From NCBI RefSeq assembly GCF_017303295.1, contig NZ_JAFKOK010000006.1, positions 186,001 to 250,000 of the forward strand: a DNA stretch of 64,000 nt. The letters are read 5' to 3'. The translations under genes were made by a program, and so were the position numbers. Each line of letters opens with the position of its first letter. Positions within the stretch are counted from its first letter, which is position 1. This DNA is from Rhodobacter sp. NTK016B. Lineage in GTDB: Bacteria; Pseudomonadota; Alphaproteobacteria; Rhodobacterales; Rhodobacteraceae. Positions 17,619 through 25,083 of this stretch are shown here, piece after piece. The notes under the pieces were generated by a model, which saw only the letters and a list, made by a program, of their open reading frames with translations, was not told the origin of the DNA and did no database searches.

Positions 17619-18824
17619 ATGACCCCTTCCCGCCCCTCCGACACCTATTCACCGATGTATTTCCTGTCCTCGCTGGGCGCGGGCGGATTGTCGGTGACCT
17701 TTTTCATGTGGCTGATGTTCTGGGTGCCGCATCCCGGAAAGACCGTGCCCGTCTTCGAAGACATCATGGCCGCGTTCCAGTCCGGCGACACGCTGATGCA
17801 GGCGATGATCGTGGGCGCTTGGGCCGGCATCGCGCTGTTCGTCTTCCTCAACCTGAAATCGCTGGTCTGGAACCTGACGCATTTCCGCGCCTGGTCGCGG
17901 ACCGAGGCCTATCGCGCCTTCCTGAAAACCAACGCGCAGAGCCAGCTCATGGCGATGCCGCTGGCGCTGGCCATGTCCGTCAACGGGCTGTTCATCGCGG
18001 GGCTCGTCTTCGTTCCGGGCCTGTGGAACGCAGTCGAATACCTGTTCCCGCTGGCGCTTGTGGCTTTCGCGGGGATCGCGATCCACGCGTTCCGCACCTA
18101 TGGCCACTTCATCGCCCGCATCAAGGTCGAGGGCGGGTTCAACCATGCTGCCAATAACAGCTTCGGCCAGATCCTGCCCGCCTTCGCCTTCGCGATGATC
18201 GGCGTCGGCATGGCCGCTCCGGCGGCGATGAGCACCAATCCCGCCGTGGTCGGGCTGTCGATCTTTGCGTCGACCTTCTTGATGGTGACGGTGCTGCTGA
18301 TCGCCAGTGTGGCGCTGATCCTCGGGATCCGCTCGATGCTGGATCACGGCACGAATGCCGAAACCGCGCCGACGCTGATGATCCTGATCCCGCTGATGAC
18401 GATCCTCGGTATCCTGATGATGCGTCAGTCGCACGGTCTGGGCGTCCATTTCGAAGCCCATGCCGCCGCCGCCGAAACCTTCACCTTCCTCGCCCGCATG
18501 GTGTCGATCCAGCTTGTCTTCGCGCTGTTCGGCTGGCTGATCCTTGCCCGCCACAATTACGGCAAGCGCTTCATCTGGGGCCGTGAAACCTCGGTCATGA
18601 GCTATGCGCTGGTCTGCCCTGGTGTCGGTTTCGTGGTGCTGATGCAGTTCTTCATCCACAAGGGGCTGGTCGCCACCCATCTGGTCGACAAGTTCTCGCC
18701 GGCTTATTGGGGCTTCATCGCCATCGCCCTGATCGTGCAGGCCGCGATGATCGCGCTGGTCTTCACCCTGAACCGCCGCCATTTCGGCGCCCCGCGCGCT
18801 GTGGCCGCCGTTCCGGCCGAATAA
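17619..18824 (+). CDS. Polytopic membrane protein, probably TsoY-like
   Basis: A 401-residue integral membrane protein with about ten hydrophobic helices and no soluble domain. The N-terminal YSPMYFLSSLGAGGLSVTFF followed by WVPHPG, and the conserved histidines in NHAANNSFGQ and RQSHGLGVHFEAH, match my recollection of the TsoY family, linked to thiosulfate or sulfur oxidation. Some TsoY members contain selenocysteine; no in-frame TGA is seen here. The start at 17619 has GGAG seven bases upstream. It lies directly behind the two operator-like palindromes and ahead of a DsrE-like gene. The membrane topology is certain; the family name is moderately so. Confidence 0.6.
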   Translation: MTPSRPSDTYSPMYFLSSLGAGGLSVTFFMWLMFWVPHPGKTVPVFEDIMAAFQSGDTLMQAMIVGAWAGIALFVFLNLKSLVWNLTHFRAWSRTEAYRAFLKTNAQSQLMAMPLALAMSVNGLFIAGLVFVPGLWNAVEYLFPLALVAFAGIAIHAFRTYGHFIARIKVEGGFNHAANNSFGQILPAFAFAMIGVGMAAPAAMSTNPAVVGLSIFASTFLMVTVLLIASVALILGIRSMLDHGTNAETAPTLMILIPLMTILGILMMRQSHGLGVHFEAHAAAAETFTFLARMVSIQLVFALFGWLILARHNYGKRFIWGRETSVMSYALVCPGVGFVVLMQFFIHKGLVATHLVDKFSPAYWGFIAIALIVQAAMIALVFTLNRRHFGAPRAVAAVPAE

Positions 18825-18851
18825 CCCCGTCCCTTGCGTAACGAGTATCGG

Positions 18852-18875
18852 CGGTCCCTTCGGGGGCCGTCTTTT
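18852..18875 (+). terminator. Rho-independent terminator
   Basis: A seven-base stem, CGGTCCC / GGGGCCG with one T-G pair and loop TTCG, is followed by TCTTTT. It lies 27 bases after the membrane-protein stop. It separates that gene from the DsrE-like gene, which would then need its own promoter or read-through. Confidence 0.7.
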
Positions 18876-18982
18876 CATTCGTACATGCATATGATTGCGT
18901 ATTGTGGCGAAGTGTCGCATGCTGCCCACGGGCCAAGGCCCCGCGCGTTTGGGAGGACGCGCGCCACCAAGGGAGGAACCGA

Positions 18983-19423
18983 ATGCTCAAGAGATCCCTG
19001 CGCGCCGCCGCGCTTGCCGTGCTGACCGCCCTCGCGCCGATGGCCGCGATGGCCGAGGCGAATCGCGTCGCCATTCATGTCGATGAAAACGACCCGGCGC
19101 GGATGAACATGGCGCTGAACAATGCTGCCAATATCATCAGCTATTACCACGATCAGGGCGAAGAGGTCGCGGTCGAGATCGTCACCTATGGCCCGGGCCT
19201 GCACATGCTGCGCGCCGATACCTCGCCCGTTGCCGACCGCATCGCGCAGATGTCGCTCGAATACGAGACGCTGGCTTTCTCGGCCTGTAACAACACGCTG
19301 CAGGGCATGACACGGCAGGCCGGGCATGAAGTCCCGCTGCTGTCCGAGGCTGAGGTCGTGCCGTCGGGCGCCGTCCATCTGATGGAACTGCAACAACAAG
19401 GCTGGGCCTATCTGCGCCCCTGA
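18983..19423 (+). CDS. Exported DsrE-like protein
   Basis: A 146-residue protein with a signal peptide (residues 1-24, cleavage after AAMA) and a DsrE/YchN-like alpha/beta domain (RVAIHVDENDPARMNMALNNAANI). A single cysteine, Cys102 in FSACNNTLQGM, sits where sulfur-carrier DsrE proteins hold their active cysteine. DsrE-family proteins pass sulfane sulfur between partners; periplasmic versions are found in sulfur-oxidising bacteria. The start at 18983 is supported by GGGAGG seven bases upstream. The position after the TsoY-like gene supports a sulfur role, which remains an inference. Confidence 0.75.
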   Translation: MLKRSLRAAALAVLTALAPMAAMAEANRVAIHVDENDPARMNMALNNAANIISYYHDQGEEVAVEIVTYGPGLHMLRADTSPVADRIAQMSLEYETLAFSACNNTLQGMTRQAGHEVPLLSEAEVVPSGAVHLMELQQQGWAYLRP

Positions 19424-19477
19424 CCCTTTGCGCCGGCGGCAGCCCGCGCTGCCGCTGGCGCGATCCGGGCGCCGTGT

Positions 19478-20380
19478 TCAGGTGAACGACACCCCGTCGG
19501 CCCAATCAACCCCGCGCCGCAATTCGCCGGGCTCCATCACCCGTTTGCCCTCGCGCTGGGCGCGGTCGATGGCGACAGCGCCCACGCCGCAGGCCACGGT
19601 CATGTCGTGCAGCAGCGTGCCGGGGATGCCTGATTCGCTCACCGGCGCCGCGCCCAGCAGCTTCAACCGCCCGCCCGGCGTCTCGCACCATGCGCCCGGA
19701 AAGGGCGACAGGCCGCGGATCTTGCGCGCCACGGCCTCGGCGGGCTGGGTCCAGTCGATGCGCGCCTCGGCCTTGTCGATCTTGGCGGCATAGGTGACGC
19801 CGTCCTCGGGCTGCGGCTCGGGTGTCAGCCGGTCGATCTGCGCCAGCGCCGCGCCGATCAGCCGCGCGCCCATTGCTGACAGCCGGTCGTGCAGCACTTC
19901 GGTGGTTTCCGTGGCGCCGATGGGCGTCGTTTCCCGCAGCAGCACTGGCCCGGTATCGAGCCCCGCCTCCATCTGCATGATGCACACGCCCGTCTCGGCA
20001 TCGCCCGCCATGATTGCCCGGTGGATGGGCGCAGCCCCCCGCCATCGCGGCAGAAGCGAGGCGTGGATGTTCAGGCAGCCATGCTTGGGAGCATCCAGAA
20101 CCGGCTGCGGCAGGATCAGCCCATAGGCCACGACCACCGCGACATCGGCCCCGAGCGCGGCGAAAGCCGCCTGTTCGTTCGCGCCTTTCAGCGAGACCGG
20201 ATGGCGTACCTCCAGCCCCAGTTCCAGCGCGCGGGCATGGACCGGCGTGGGGCGCTCCTGCTTGCCGCGTCCGGCACGGCGGGGCGGCTGGCAATAGACG
20301 CAGATCACCTCGTGCTCGGCGTGAAGCGCCTCCAGCACCGGCACCGAGAAATCCGGGGTTCCCATGAAGATGACGCGCAT
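19478..20380 (-). CDS. fmt: Methionyl-tRNA formyltransferase
   Basis: A 300-residue enzyme that formylates initiator Met-tRNA. The N-terminal Rossmann domain begins [19 protein letters not shown]. The formyl-donor site is clear in [21 protein letters not shown], with the catalytic Asn and His, and in GLDTGPVLL with its Asp. A C-terminal OB-like tRNA-binding domain follows. Downstream of three deformylase-family genes on the same strand, it completes the classic formylation/deformylation pair. Gap to the preceding gene is 89 bases. Confidence 0.96.
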   Translation of the reverse strand: MRVIFMGTPDFSVPVLEALHAEHEVICVYCQPPRRAGRGKQERPTPVHARALELGLEVRHPVSLKGANEQAAFAALGADVAVVVAYGLILPQPVLDAPKHGCLNIHASLLPRWRGAAPIHRAIMAGDAETGVCIMQMEAGLDTGPVLLRETTPIGATETTEVLHDRLSAMGARLIGAALAQIDRLTPEPQPEDGVTYAAKIDKAEARIDWTQPAEAVARKIRGLSPFPGAWCETPGGRLKLLGAAPVSESGIPGTLLHDMTVACGVGAVAIDRAQREGKRVMEPGELRRGVDWADGVSFT

Positions 20381-20469
20381 CCGATAGCTCCTGACCTGCC
20401 TGTGGGCCGGAATGATCCGGCGCGGGGTTCAGCTACACAAGGACCGGCGGTCGGTGCAACAGGGCTGGG

Positions 20470-20964
20470 TCAGCCTTGCGCCTTCTTTGCCTTGCGCAAC
20501 AGCATGTCGCGCTTCACCTTGCTGAGCCGGTCGAAATACATCCGCCCGTTCAGATGGTCGATCTGATGCTGGACCGAGGTCGCCCAGAGCCCGACGAAAT
20601 CGCGCTCCTCAATCTCGCCATCCGCGTTGAGAAAGCGCACCGTCACCGCACGAGGCCGCTCGATCCGGGCGTGGACGCCGGGCAGATTAGGGCTGGCCTC
20701 GTCATGCGCGCGCAGCTGGACCGAGGCATGCAGCACCTCGGGATTGGCCATCCGCACCGCCTGTCCGCGCGCTTCCGAGGCATCGACCACCGCAAGCCGC
20801 TTCATCACGCCGATCTGCACGGCGGCAAGGCCCACGCCGGGCATCGCTTCCATCGTGTCGATCATGTCGTCCCAGATCGCGCGGATCTCGTCGGTGATGG
20901 CCTCGACCGGCTCGGCCGGGCTGCGCAGGCGGCGGTCGGGCCATGGCAGGCAGGGTCGGATCAT
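20470..20964 (-). CDS. Peptide deformylase paralogue with degenerate active site (copy A)
   Basis: A 164-residue PDF-fold protein. Motif 1 is nearly normal (GVGLAAVQIG, residues 43-52). Motif 2, normally EGCLS with the metal-binding cysteine, is replaced by EASPNLP from residue 89, with no cysteine. Motif 3 reads QHQIDHLNG: both histidines are kept, but the catalytic glutamate is Gln134. True deformylase activity is therefore unlikely. It overlaps copy B by four bases and lies immediately upstream of fmt. It may have taken a binding or regulatory role, or be decaying. Confidence 0.85.
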   Translation of the reverse strand: MIRPCLPWPDRRLRSPAEPVEAITDEIRAIWDDMIDTMEAMPGVGLAAVQIGVMKRLAVVDASEARGQAVRMANPEVLHASVQLRAHDEASPNLPGVHARIERPRAVTVRFLNADGEIEERDFVGLWATSVQHQIDHLNGRMYFDRLSKVKRDMLLRKAKKAQG

Positions 20965-21467
20965 CGCATCCTCAGTTTCGATAGCTGCGCCTCGGCCGCG
21001 TCGCGGCTCACGGCATCCATGCGGTCTATCAACAGCCTTCCGTCCAGAAGGTCCAGCCCGTGCTGCGCCGCGATCCCGTCGAAATCGGACAACAGCTCAG
21101 TATGCTGCAAGCCGTCAAGATCGAGCCAGCGCAGCACGATCCAGTCGGGCCGTGCGATCCACGCGGTCAGTTCGGGGATGGACAGGCAATGCTCTTGATT
21201 GACGACCAGCGATTGCGCGCTTTCCATGATCGCCGGATTGACGCAGATCCTCGGATCCCGCCCCCGCCGCTGCCAGTCGTCGTCGATCACCAGAACCCGG
21301 CTTGTTCCACCGATCTGCGGCGCCGACAGCGAGCCGGCCCCACAGGCATACATCGTATCGAGAAGGTCACGCGCCAGAGAGCGGAGCGTATCGTCCACCT
21401 CGGTGATCGCGCGTGACACCCGGCCGAGCCGCGCGTCGGGATACTGGATAAGGGATTTCACGGGCAT
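20961..21467 (-). CDS. Peptide deformylase paralogue with degenerate active site (copy B)
   Basis: A 168-residue PDF-fold protein (MPVKSLIQYPDARL...). Motif 1 has drifted (AGSLSAPQIG). Motif 2 keeps the cysteine (EHCLSIP, Cys94). Motif 3 is QHGLDLLDG: the catalytic glutamate is Gly137 and the second metal histidine is Leu140. It cannot form the usual Cys-His-His metal site. I start it at ATG 21467, which aligns with the functional copy; a GTG at 21485 would add six residues. The losses differ from those in copy A, so the two degenerated independently. Confidence 0.85.
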   Translation of the reverse strand: MPVKSLIQYPDARLGRVSRAITEVDDTLRSLARDLLDTMYACGAGSLSAPQIGGTSRVLVIDDDWQRRGRDPRICVNPAIMESAQSLVVNQEHCLSIPELTAWIARPDWIVLRWLDLDGLQHTELLSDFDGIAAQHGLDLLDGRLLIDRMDAVSRDAAEAQLSKLRMR

Positions 21468-21532
21468 GTCCCAAGGCGCTATCACCGCCGGGCATGTCCG
21501 TCCATTGCGCAGATGTCACGCCCTGCGCCGGG

Positions 21533-22054
21533 TCAGCCCCGCGCGCGGTCGCGTTTCAGCTTTTCCATCTTGCGGGTGATCATCTGCCGTTTCATCGGCC
21601 CCAGATAATCGATGAACAGCTTGCCGTTCAGATGGTCCAGCTCGTGCTGCGCGCAGGTCGCCCACAGCTGATCGAATTCTTCCTCATGGGTCTTGCCGTC
21701 GAGCCCCAGCCACCGCATCCGCACCGAGGCCGGGCGCGACACTTCGGCGAATTGATCGGGAATCGACAGGCAGCCTTCTTCGTAGCTTTTACGCTCTTCC
21801 GAGGTCCATAGGATCTCGGGATTGATCAGTACCATCGGCTGCTGCGCCGTGTCCTCGTCCTTGACGCAATCCATCACGAACAGGCGCTGCATCACGCCGA
21901 TCTGCGGCGCGGCCAGACCGATGCCCGGCGCCTCGTACATGGTTTCCAGCATGTCCTCGGCCAGCTTGCCGATCTCGGGCGTGACGCTGTCGATCGGATC
22001 GCAGACCTTTTTCAGGCGGGAATCGGGGTGCAGAAGGATGGATCTCAGGCTCAT
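21533..22054 (-). CDS. def: Peptide deformylase (functional copy)
   Basis: A 173-residue metalloenzyme that removes the formyl group from nascent proteins. All three motifs are intact: GIGLAAPQIG (44-53), EGCLS with Cys95, and HELDH with His137, Glu138 and His141. It is the first gene of the def-def-like-def-like-fmt series on the minus strand. It is therefore the only copy in the cluster expected to be catalytically competent. Confidence 0.96.
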   Translation of the reverse strand: MSLRSILLHPDSRLKKVCDPIDSVTPEIGKLAEDMLETMYEAPGIGLAAPQIGVMQRLFVMDCVKDEDTAQQPMVLINPEILWTSEERKSYEEGCLSIPDQFAEVSRPASVRMRWLGLDGKTHEEEFDQLWATCAQHELDHLNGKLFIDYLGPMKRQMITRKMEKLKRDRARG

Positions 22055-22206
22055 TTCGCTGATCTAGGCGATCCTCGGGCGTCGCGCAACGGCGCCGATG
22101 CGACAAACCGGCTGCAACCTTGGGGTATTGCCCCGCGCCGCGTCATTTGTGGGGTTGATCCTGCCGTTCGCGGCGGCATTCTACCACACATGTTAAGGAG
22201 AGCCTG

Positions 22207-23379
22207 ATGAACTTCGACGAAATCATCGACCGACGCGGAACGCATTCGGCAAAATGGGACATGATGGAGCCGATGTTCGGCGTCTCTCCCGAAGACGGGA
22301 TCCCGATGTGGGTCGCGGATATGGATTTCCGCCCGCCAGCTTCGGTCACACGCGAATTGCAGGCGATGATCGACCACGGGGTGTTCGGCTATTTCGGCGA
22401 CGATGCGTCCTACAAGGCGTCGATCGATTGGTGGATGAGCAACCGCCACGGCTGGCATGTCGAACCGGAATGGATCTTCACCACCCACGGGTTGGTGAAT
22501 GGCACCGCGCTGTGCATCCATACCTGGACCCAGAAGGGCGACGGCGTCGTGCTGTTCACGCCTGTCTACCATGTCTTCGCCAAGATCATCAAAGCGGCCG
22601 GTCGCACCGTCACGGAATGCCCGCTTGCCTTCCGCGACGGCCGCTACGAGATGGACTTCGAGGACGCCGCCAAACGCCTGACCGGCAACGAGAAGATGGT
22701 GGTGATCTCGTCGCCGCATAATCCCGGTGGCCGCTGCTGGAGCGATGCCGAGCTCAAGGCGCTGGGCGCGTTCTGCGAGGCGCATGACCTGCTGCTGGTC
22801 TCGGACGAGATTCACTGCGACCTCGTCTTTCCCGGCCAGACCCATACCCCCGCGATCAACGCGCTGCCCGACATGCTGGACCGGCTGGTGATGATGACCG
22901 CGCCGACCAAGACCTTCAACATTGCCGGCGCCCATAACGGCAACGTCATCATTCCCGATCCCGCGCTGCGCGAAGCCTTCGGCGAGACGATGATGGGGCT
23001 GGGCATGTCGCCCGGCTCGTTCGGTCTGCGGATGGAGACTGCCGCCTATACCCCCGAGGGCGCGGCCTGGGTCGATGAATTGATGACCTATCTCGATGGC
23101 AACCGGCAGCTTTTCGACGACGCGGTCAACCGGATCCCCGGCCTGCGCTCGATGCCGCTCGAAGCGACCTATCTGGCCTGGGTCGATTTCTCGGGAACGG
23201 GGATGGACAGCGCCGAGGTGATCCGCCGGATCGAATCCGAGGCCCGGATCGCGGTCAATCACGGCTCGACCTTCGGCACCGGCGGCGAAACCTTCATGCG
23301 CTTCAACATCGCCACGCCGCGCGCGCAGGTGCAAGAAGCCGTGTCGCGCCTTGCCGCCGCCTTTGGTGATCTGCAGTAA
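22207..23379 (+). CDS. patB: MalY/PatB-type cystathionine beta-lyase (PLP enzyme)
   Basis: A 390-residue fold-type I PLP enzyme of the MalY/PatB family, which cleaves C-S bonds of cystathionine or cysteine conjugates. The opening FDEIIDRRGTHSAKWD is a family hallmark. The PLP lysine is Lys235 in APTKTFNIAG, and the SSPHNPGG and VSDEIHCDL motifs are present. The start at 22207 follows AAGGAG. It stands alone, with a strong terminator 24 bases after its stop. Whether it serves methionine biosynthesis or sulfur scavenging cannot be read here. Confidence 0.9.
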   Translation: MNFDEIIDRRGTHSAKWDMMEPMFGVSPEDGIPMWVADMDFRPPASVTRELQAMIDHGVFGYFGDDASYKASIDWWMSNRHGWHVEPEWIFTTHGLVNGTALCIHTWTQKGDGVVLFTPVYHVFAKIIKAAGRTVTECPLAFRDGRYEMDFEDAAKRLTGNEKMVVISSPHNPGGRCWSDAELKALGAFCEAHDLLLVSDEIHCDLVFPGQTHTPAINALPDMLDRLVMMTAPTKTFNIAGAHNGNVIIPDPALREAFGETMMGLGMSPGSFGLRMETAAYTPEGAAWVDELMTYLDGNRQLFDDAVNRIPGLRSMPLEATYLAWVDFSGTGMDSAEVIRRIESEARIAVNHGSTFGTGGETFMRFNIATPRAQVQEAVSRLAAAFGDLQ

Positions 23380-23403
23380 GCGGACAGACGCGCGTAAACG
23401 AAC

Positions 23404-23431
23404 AAGGGCCCGGTGACGGGCCCTTTTTTAT
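23404..23431 (+). terminator. Rho-independent terminator after patB
   Basis: Stem AAGGGCCCG / CGGGCCCTT with loop GTGA (23404-23425), followed by a run of T. It lies between convergent genes. Confidence 0.88.
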
Positions 23432-23462
23432 TCGGATATTTCCGAAATGTGGCGGTTGCTGA

Positions 23463-23816
23463 TCAGGCCGGGCTGGGCAGGAAGCCGCCATGTTCGGGCC
23501 GGTCGATGGCATAGTCGCGCACCGGCCTGTCGGTGATCGTGGTTTCGCGCTTGAACTCGTAGCGCATTTCGCCGTTCTCGTCTTCTACGGCAATGATCAG
23601 CGCCTGACTGATATGGCGCGGGCCGTCATAGATATCGACGAAGCCCCGCAGCGGCGGAATGCGCTCGGCGTCGACGGCAAAGCCCGTCTCCCAAAGGCGC
23701 AGGATCGGAAAGACGTCGTCGCCGACATGAACCGACAGCCGCGAGCCCTTGCGCTTGTCGCGCGCCTGCGCGGCGTGCAGACCTTTGAGCACGTCCTCTG
23801 GCAAAAACTCGAACAT
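23463..23816 (-). CDS. Conserved hypothetical protein, 117 residues
   Basis: A soluble 117-residue protein starting MFEFLPEDVLKGL, with a central strand-rich segment (RLSVHVGDDVFPILRLWETGFAVDAE, then LRGFVDIYDGP). The pattern is reminiscent of a PilZ-like or other small beta-barrel domain, but I do not recognise a named family. The start at 23816 is fixed by GGGAGG seven bases upstream. It is divergent from the glutathione transferase gene. Codon use matches its neighbours. Confidence 0.7.
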   Translation of the reverse strand: MFEFLPEDVLKGLHAAQARDKRKGSRLSVHVGDDVFPILRLWETGFAVDAERIPPLRGFVDIYDGPRHISQALIIAVEDENGEMRYEFKRETTITDRPVRDYAIDRPEHGGFLPSPA

Positions 23817-24007
23817 GACCGGACCTCCCGATTCCCGATGCCTGGCATCCTTGTCGTCAACCATACGAAAAACAAGTTACCGATATGTGGCAGCGCGGTT
23901 TTTTTCCGGGTGTGTGACCCTGCACAGACGCTGCGCAGGGCGCATCCCCAGTGTTTGATTGACCATCTGCTGTGAACACCCACCTTTACTCAAAAGGAGA
24001 TAGAGTG

Positions 24008-25003
24008 ATGGGTAGACTTGTCGACGGCCGCTGGCATGACGAATGGTACGACACCGAAAGTACCGGCGGAAAATTCCAACGCAGTGAAGCAAGCTGGCGC
24101 AACTGGGTCACGGCGGACGGCTCGGCCGGGCCGTCGGGCGAGGGCGGTTTCAAGGCTGAAAGCGGGCGCTACCATCTGTATGTGTCCTATGCCTGTCCGT
24201 GGGCGCACCGGGCGCTGATCTTCCGCAGCCTCAAGGGGCTCGAAGATCACATCGACGTCTCGGTCGTGCATCCCGACATGCTGTCCAACGGCTGGGAATT
24301 GCGGGACGATTTTCCCGGCGCGACGGGCGATACCCTGTTCGATTTCGACTATCTGCATCAGGTCTATACCCGCGCCGATCCGCTGATGACCGGGCGCGTG
24401 ACGGTGCCGATCCTGTGGGACAAGGAACGCGCGACCATCGTGTCGAACGAAAGCTCGGAAATCATCCGCATGTTTAATTCGGCTTTCAACGAAATAACCG
24501 GCAACACGCTGGATTTCTGGCCCGAAGACCTGCGTGAGGCGATCGAGCCGGTCAATGCGCGGATCTACGACACGGTCAATAACGGCGTCTACAAATCCGG
24601 CTTTGCCACCTCGCAAGAGGCGTATGAAGAGGCCGTCCACCCGCTGTTCGACTCGCTCGACTGGCTGGAAGAGCGGCTGTCGGAAAACCGCTTCCTGATG
24701 GGCGACCGCGTGACCGAGGCTGACTGGCGTCTGTTCACCACGCTGGTGCGGTTCGACGCGGTCTATCACGGTCACTTCAAGTGCAACCGCCGGCGCATCG
24801 TCGACTATCCTAACCTGTGGGATTACACGCGCGCGTTGTATCAGGTGCCGGGCGTGGCGGGGACGGTCTTCATGGACCACATCACGCGCCACTATCATTA
24901 CAGCCACGATACGATCAATCCGCACCGGATCATCCCGATCGGGCCGATTCTGGATTTCGAAGCCCCGCATGAACGCGGCGACGTACTGGCCTCGGTCGGG
25001 TGA
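24008..25003 (+). CDS. Glutathionyl-hydroquinone reductase (Xi-class GST)
   Basis: A 331-residue Xi-class glutathione transferase (YqjG/ECM4 type) that reduces glutathionyl-hydroquinones with a second glutathione. The catalytic cysteine is Cys63 in SYACPWAHRAL. The long N-terminal region (DGRWHDEWYDTESTGGKF) and the C-terminal RHYHYSHDTINPHRIIP signature are family hallmarks. The start at 24008 has AAGGAG eight bases upstream. It stands alone between a divergent gene and a strong terminator. Confidence 0.92.
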   Translation: MGRLVDGRWHDEWYDTESTGGKFQRSEASWRNWVTADGSAGPSGEGGFKAESGRYHLYVSYACPWAHRALIFRSLKGLEDHIDVSVVHPDMLSNGWELRDDFPGATGDTLFDFDYLHQVYTRADPLMTGRVTVPILWDKERATIVSNESSEIIRMFNSAFNEITGNTLDFWPEDLREAIEPVNARIYDTVNNGVYKSGFATSQEAYEEAVHPLFDSLDWLEERLSENRFLMGDRVTEADWRLFTTLVRFDAVYHGHFKCNRRRIVDYPNLWDYTRALYQVPGVAGTVFMDHITRHYHYSHDTINPHRIIPIGPILDFEAPHERGDVLASVG

Positions 25004-25035
25004 TTTAGGTGGGCTGAAGCTGCCCGGAAACGACA

Positions 25036-25068
25036 CAGGCGCCCCGGATCGGGGCGCCTGTTTTCGTT
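25036..25068 (+). terminator. Bidirectional Rho-independent terminator
   Basis: An eleven-base perfect stem, CAGGCGCCCCG / CGGGGCGCCTG, with loop GAT (25036-25060), is followed by TTTTCGTT. It lies between the convergent GST and tannase-family genes. Confidence 0.88.
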
Positions 25069-25083
25069 AATACGCCTGTCGTC

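Noticed and set aside
18876-18895. A third ATTC...GAAT operator upstream of the DsrE-like gene
   Set aside because: CATTCGTACATGC is not followed by GAAT at the right distance; only a half-site is present.
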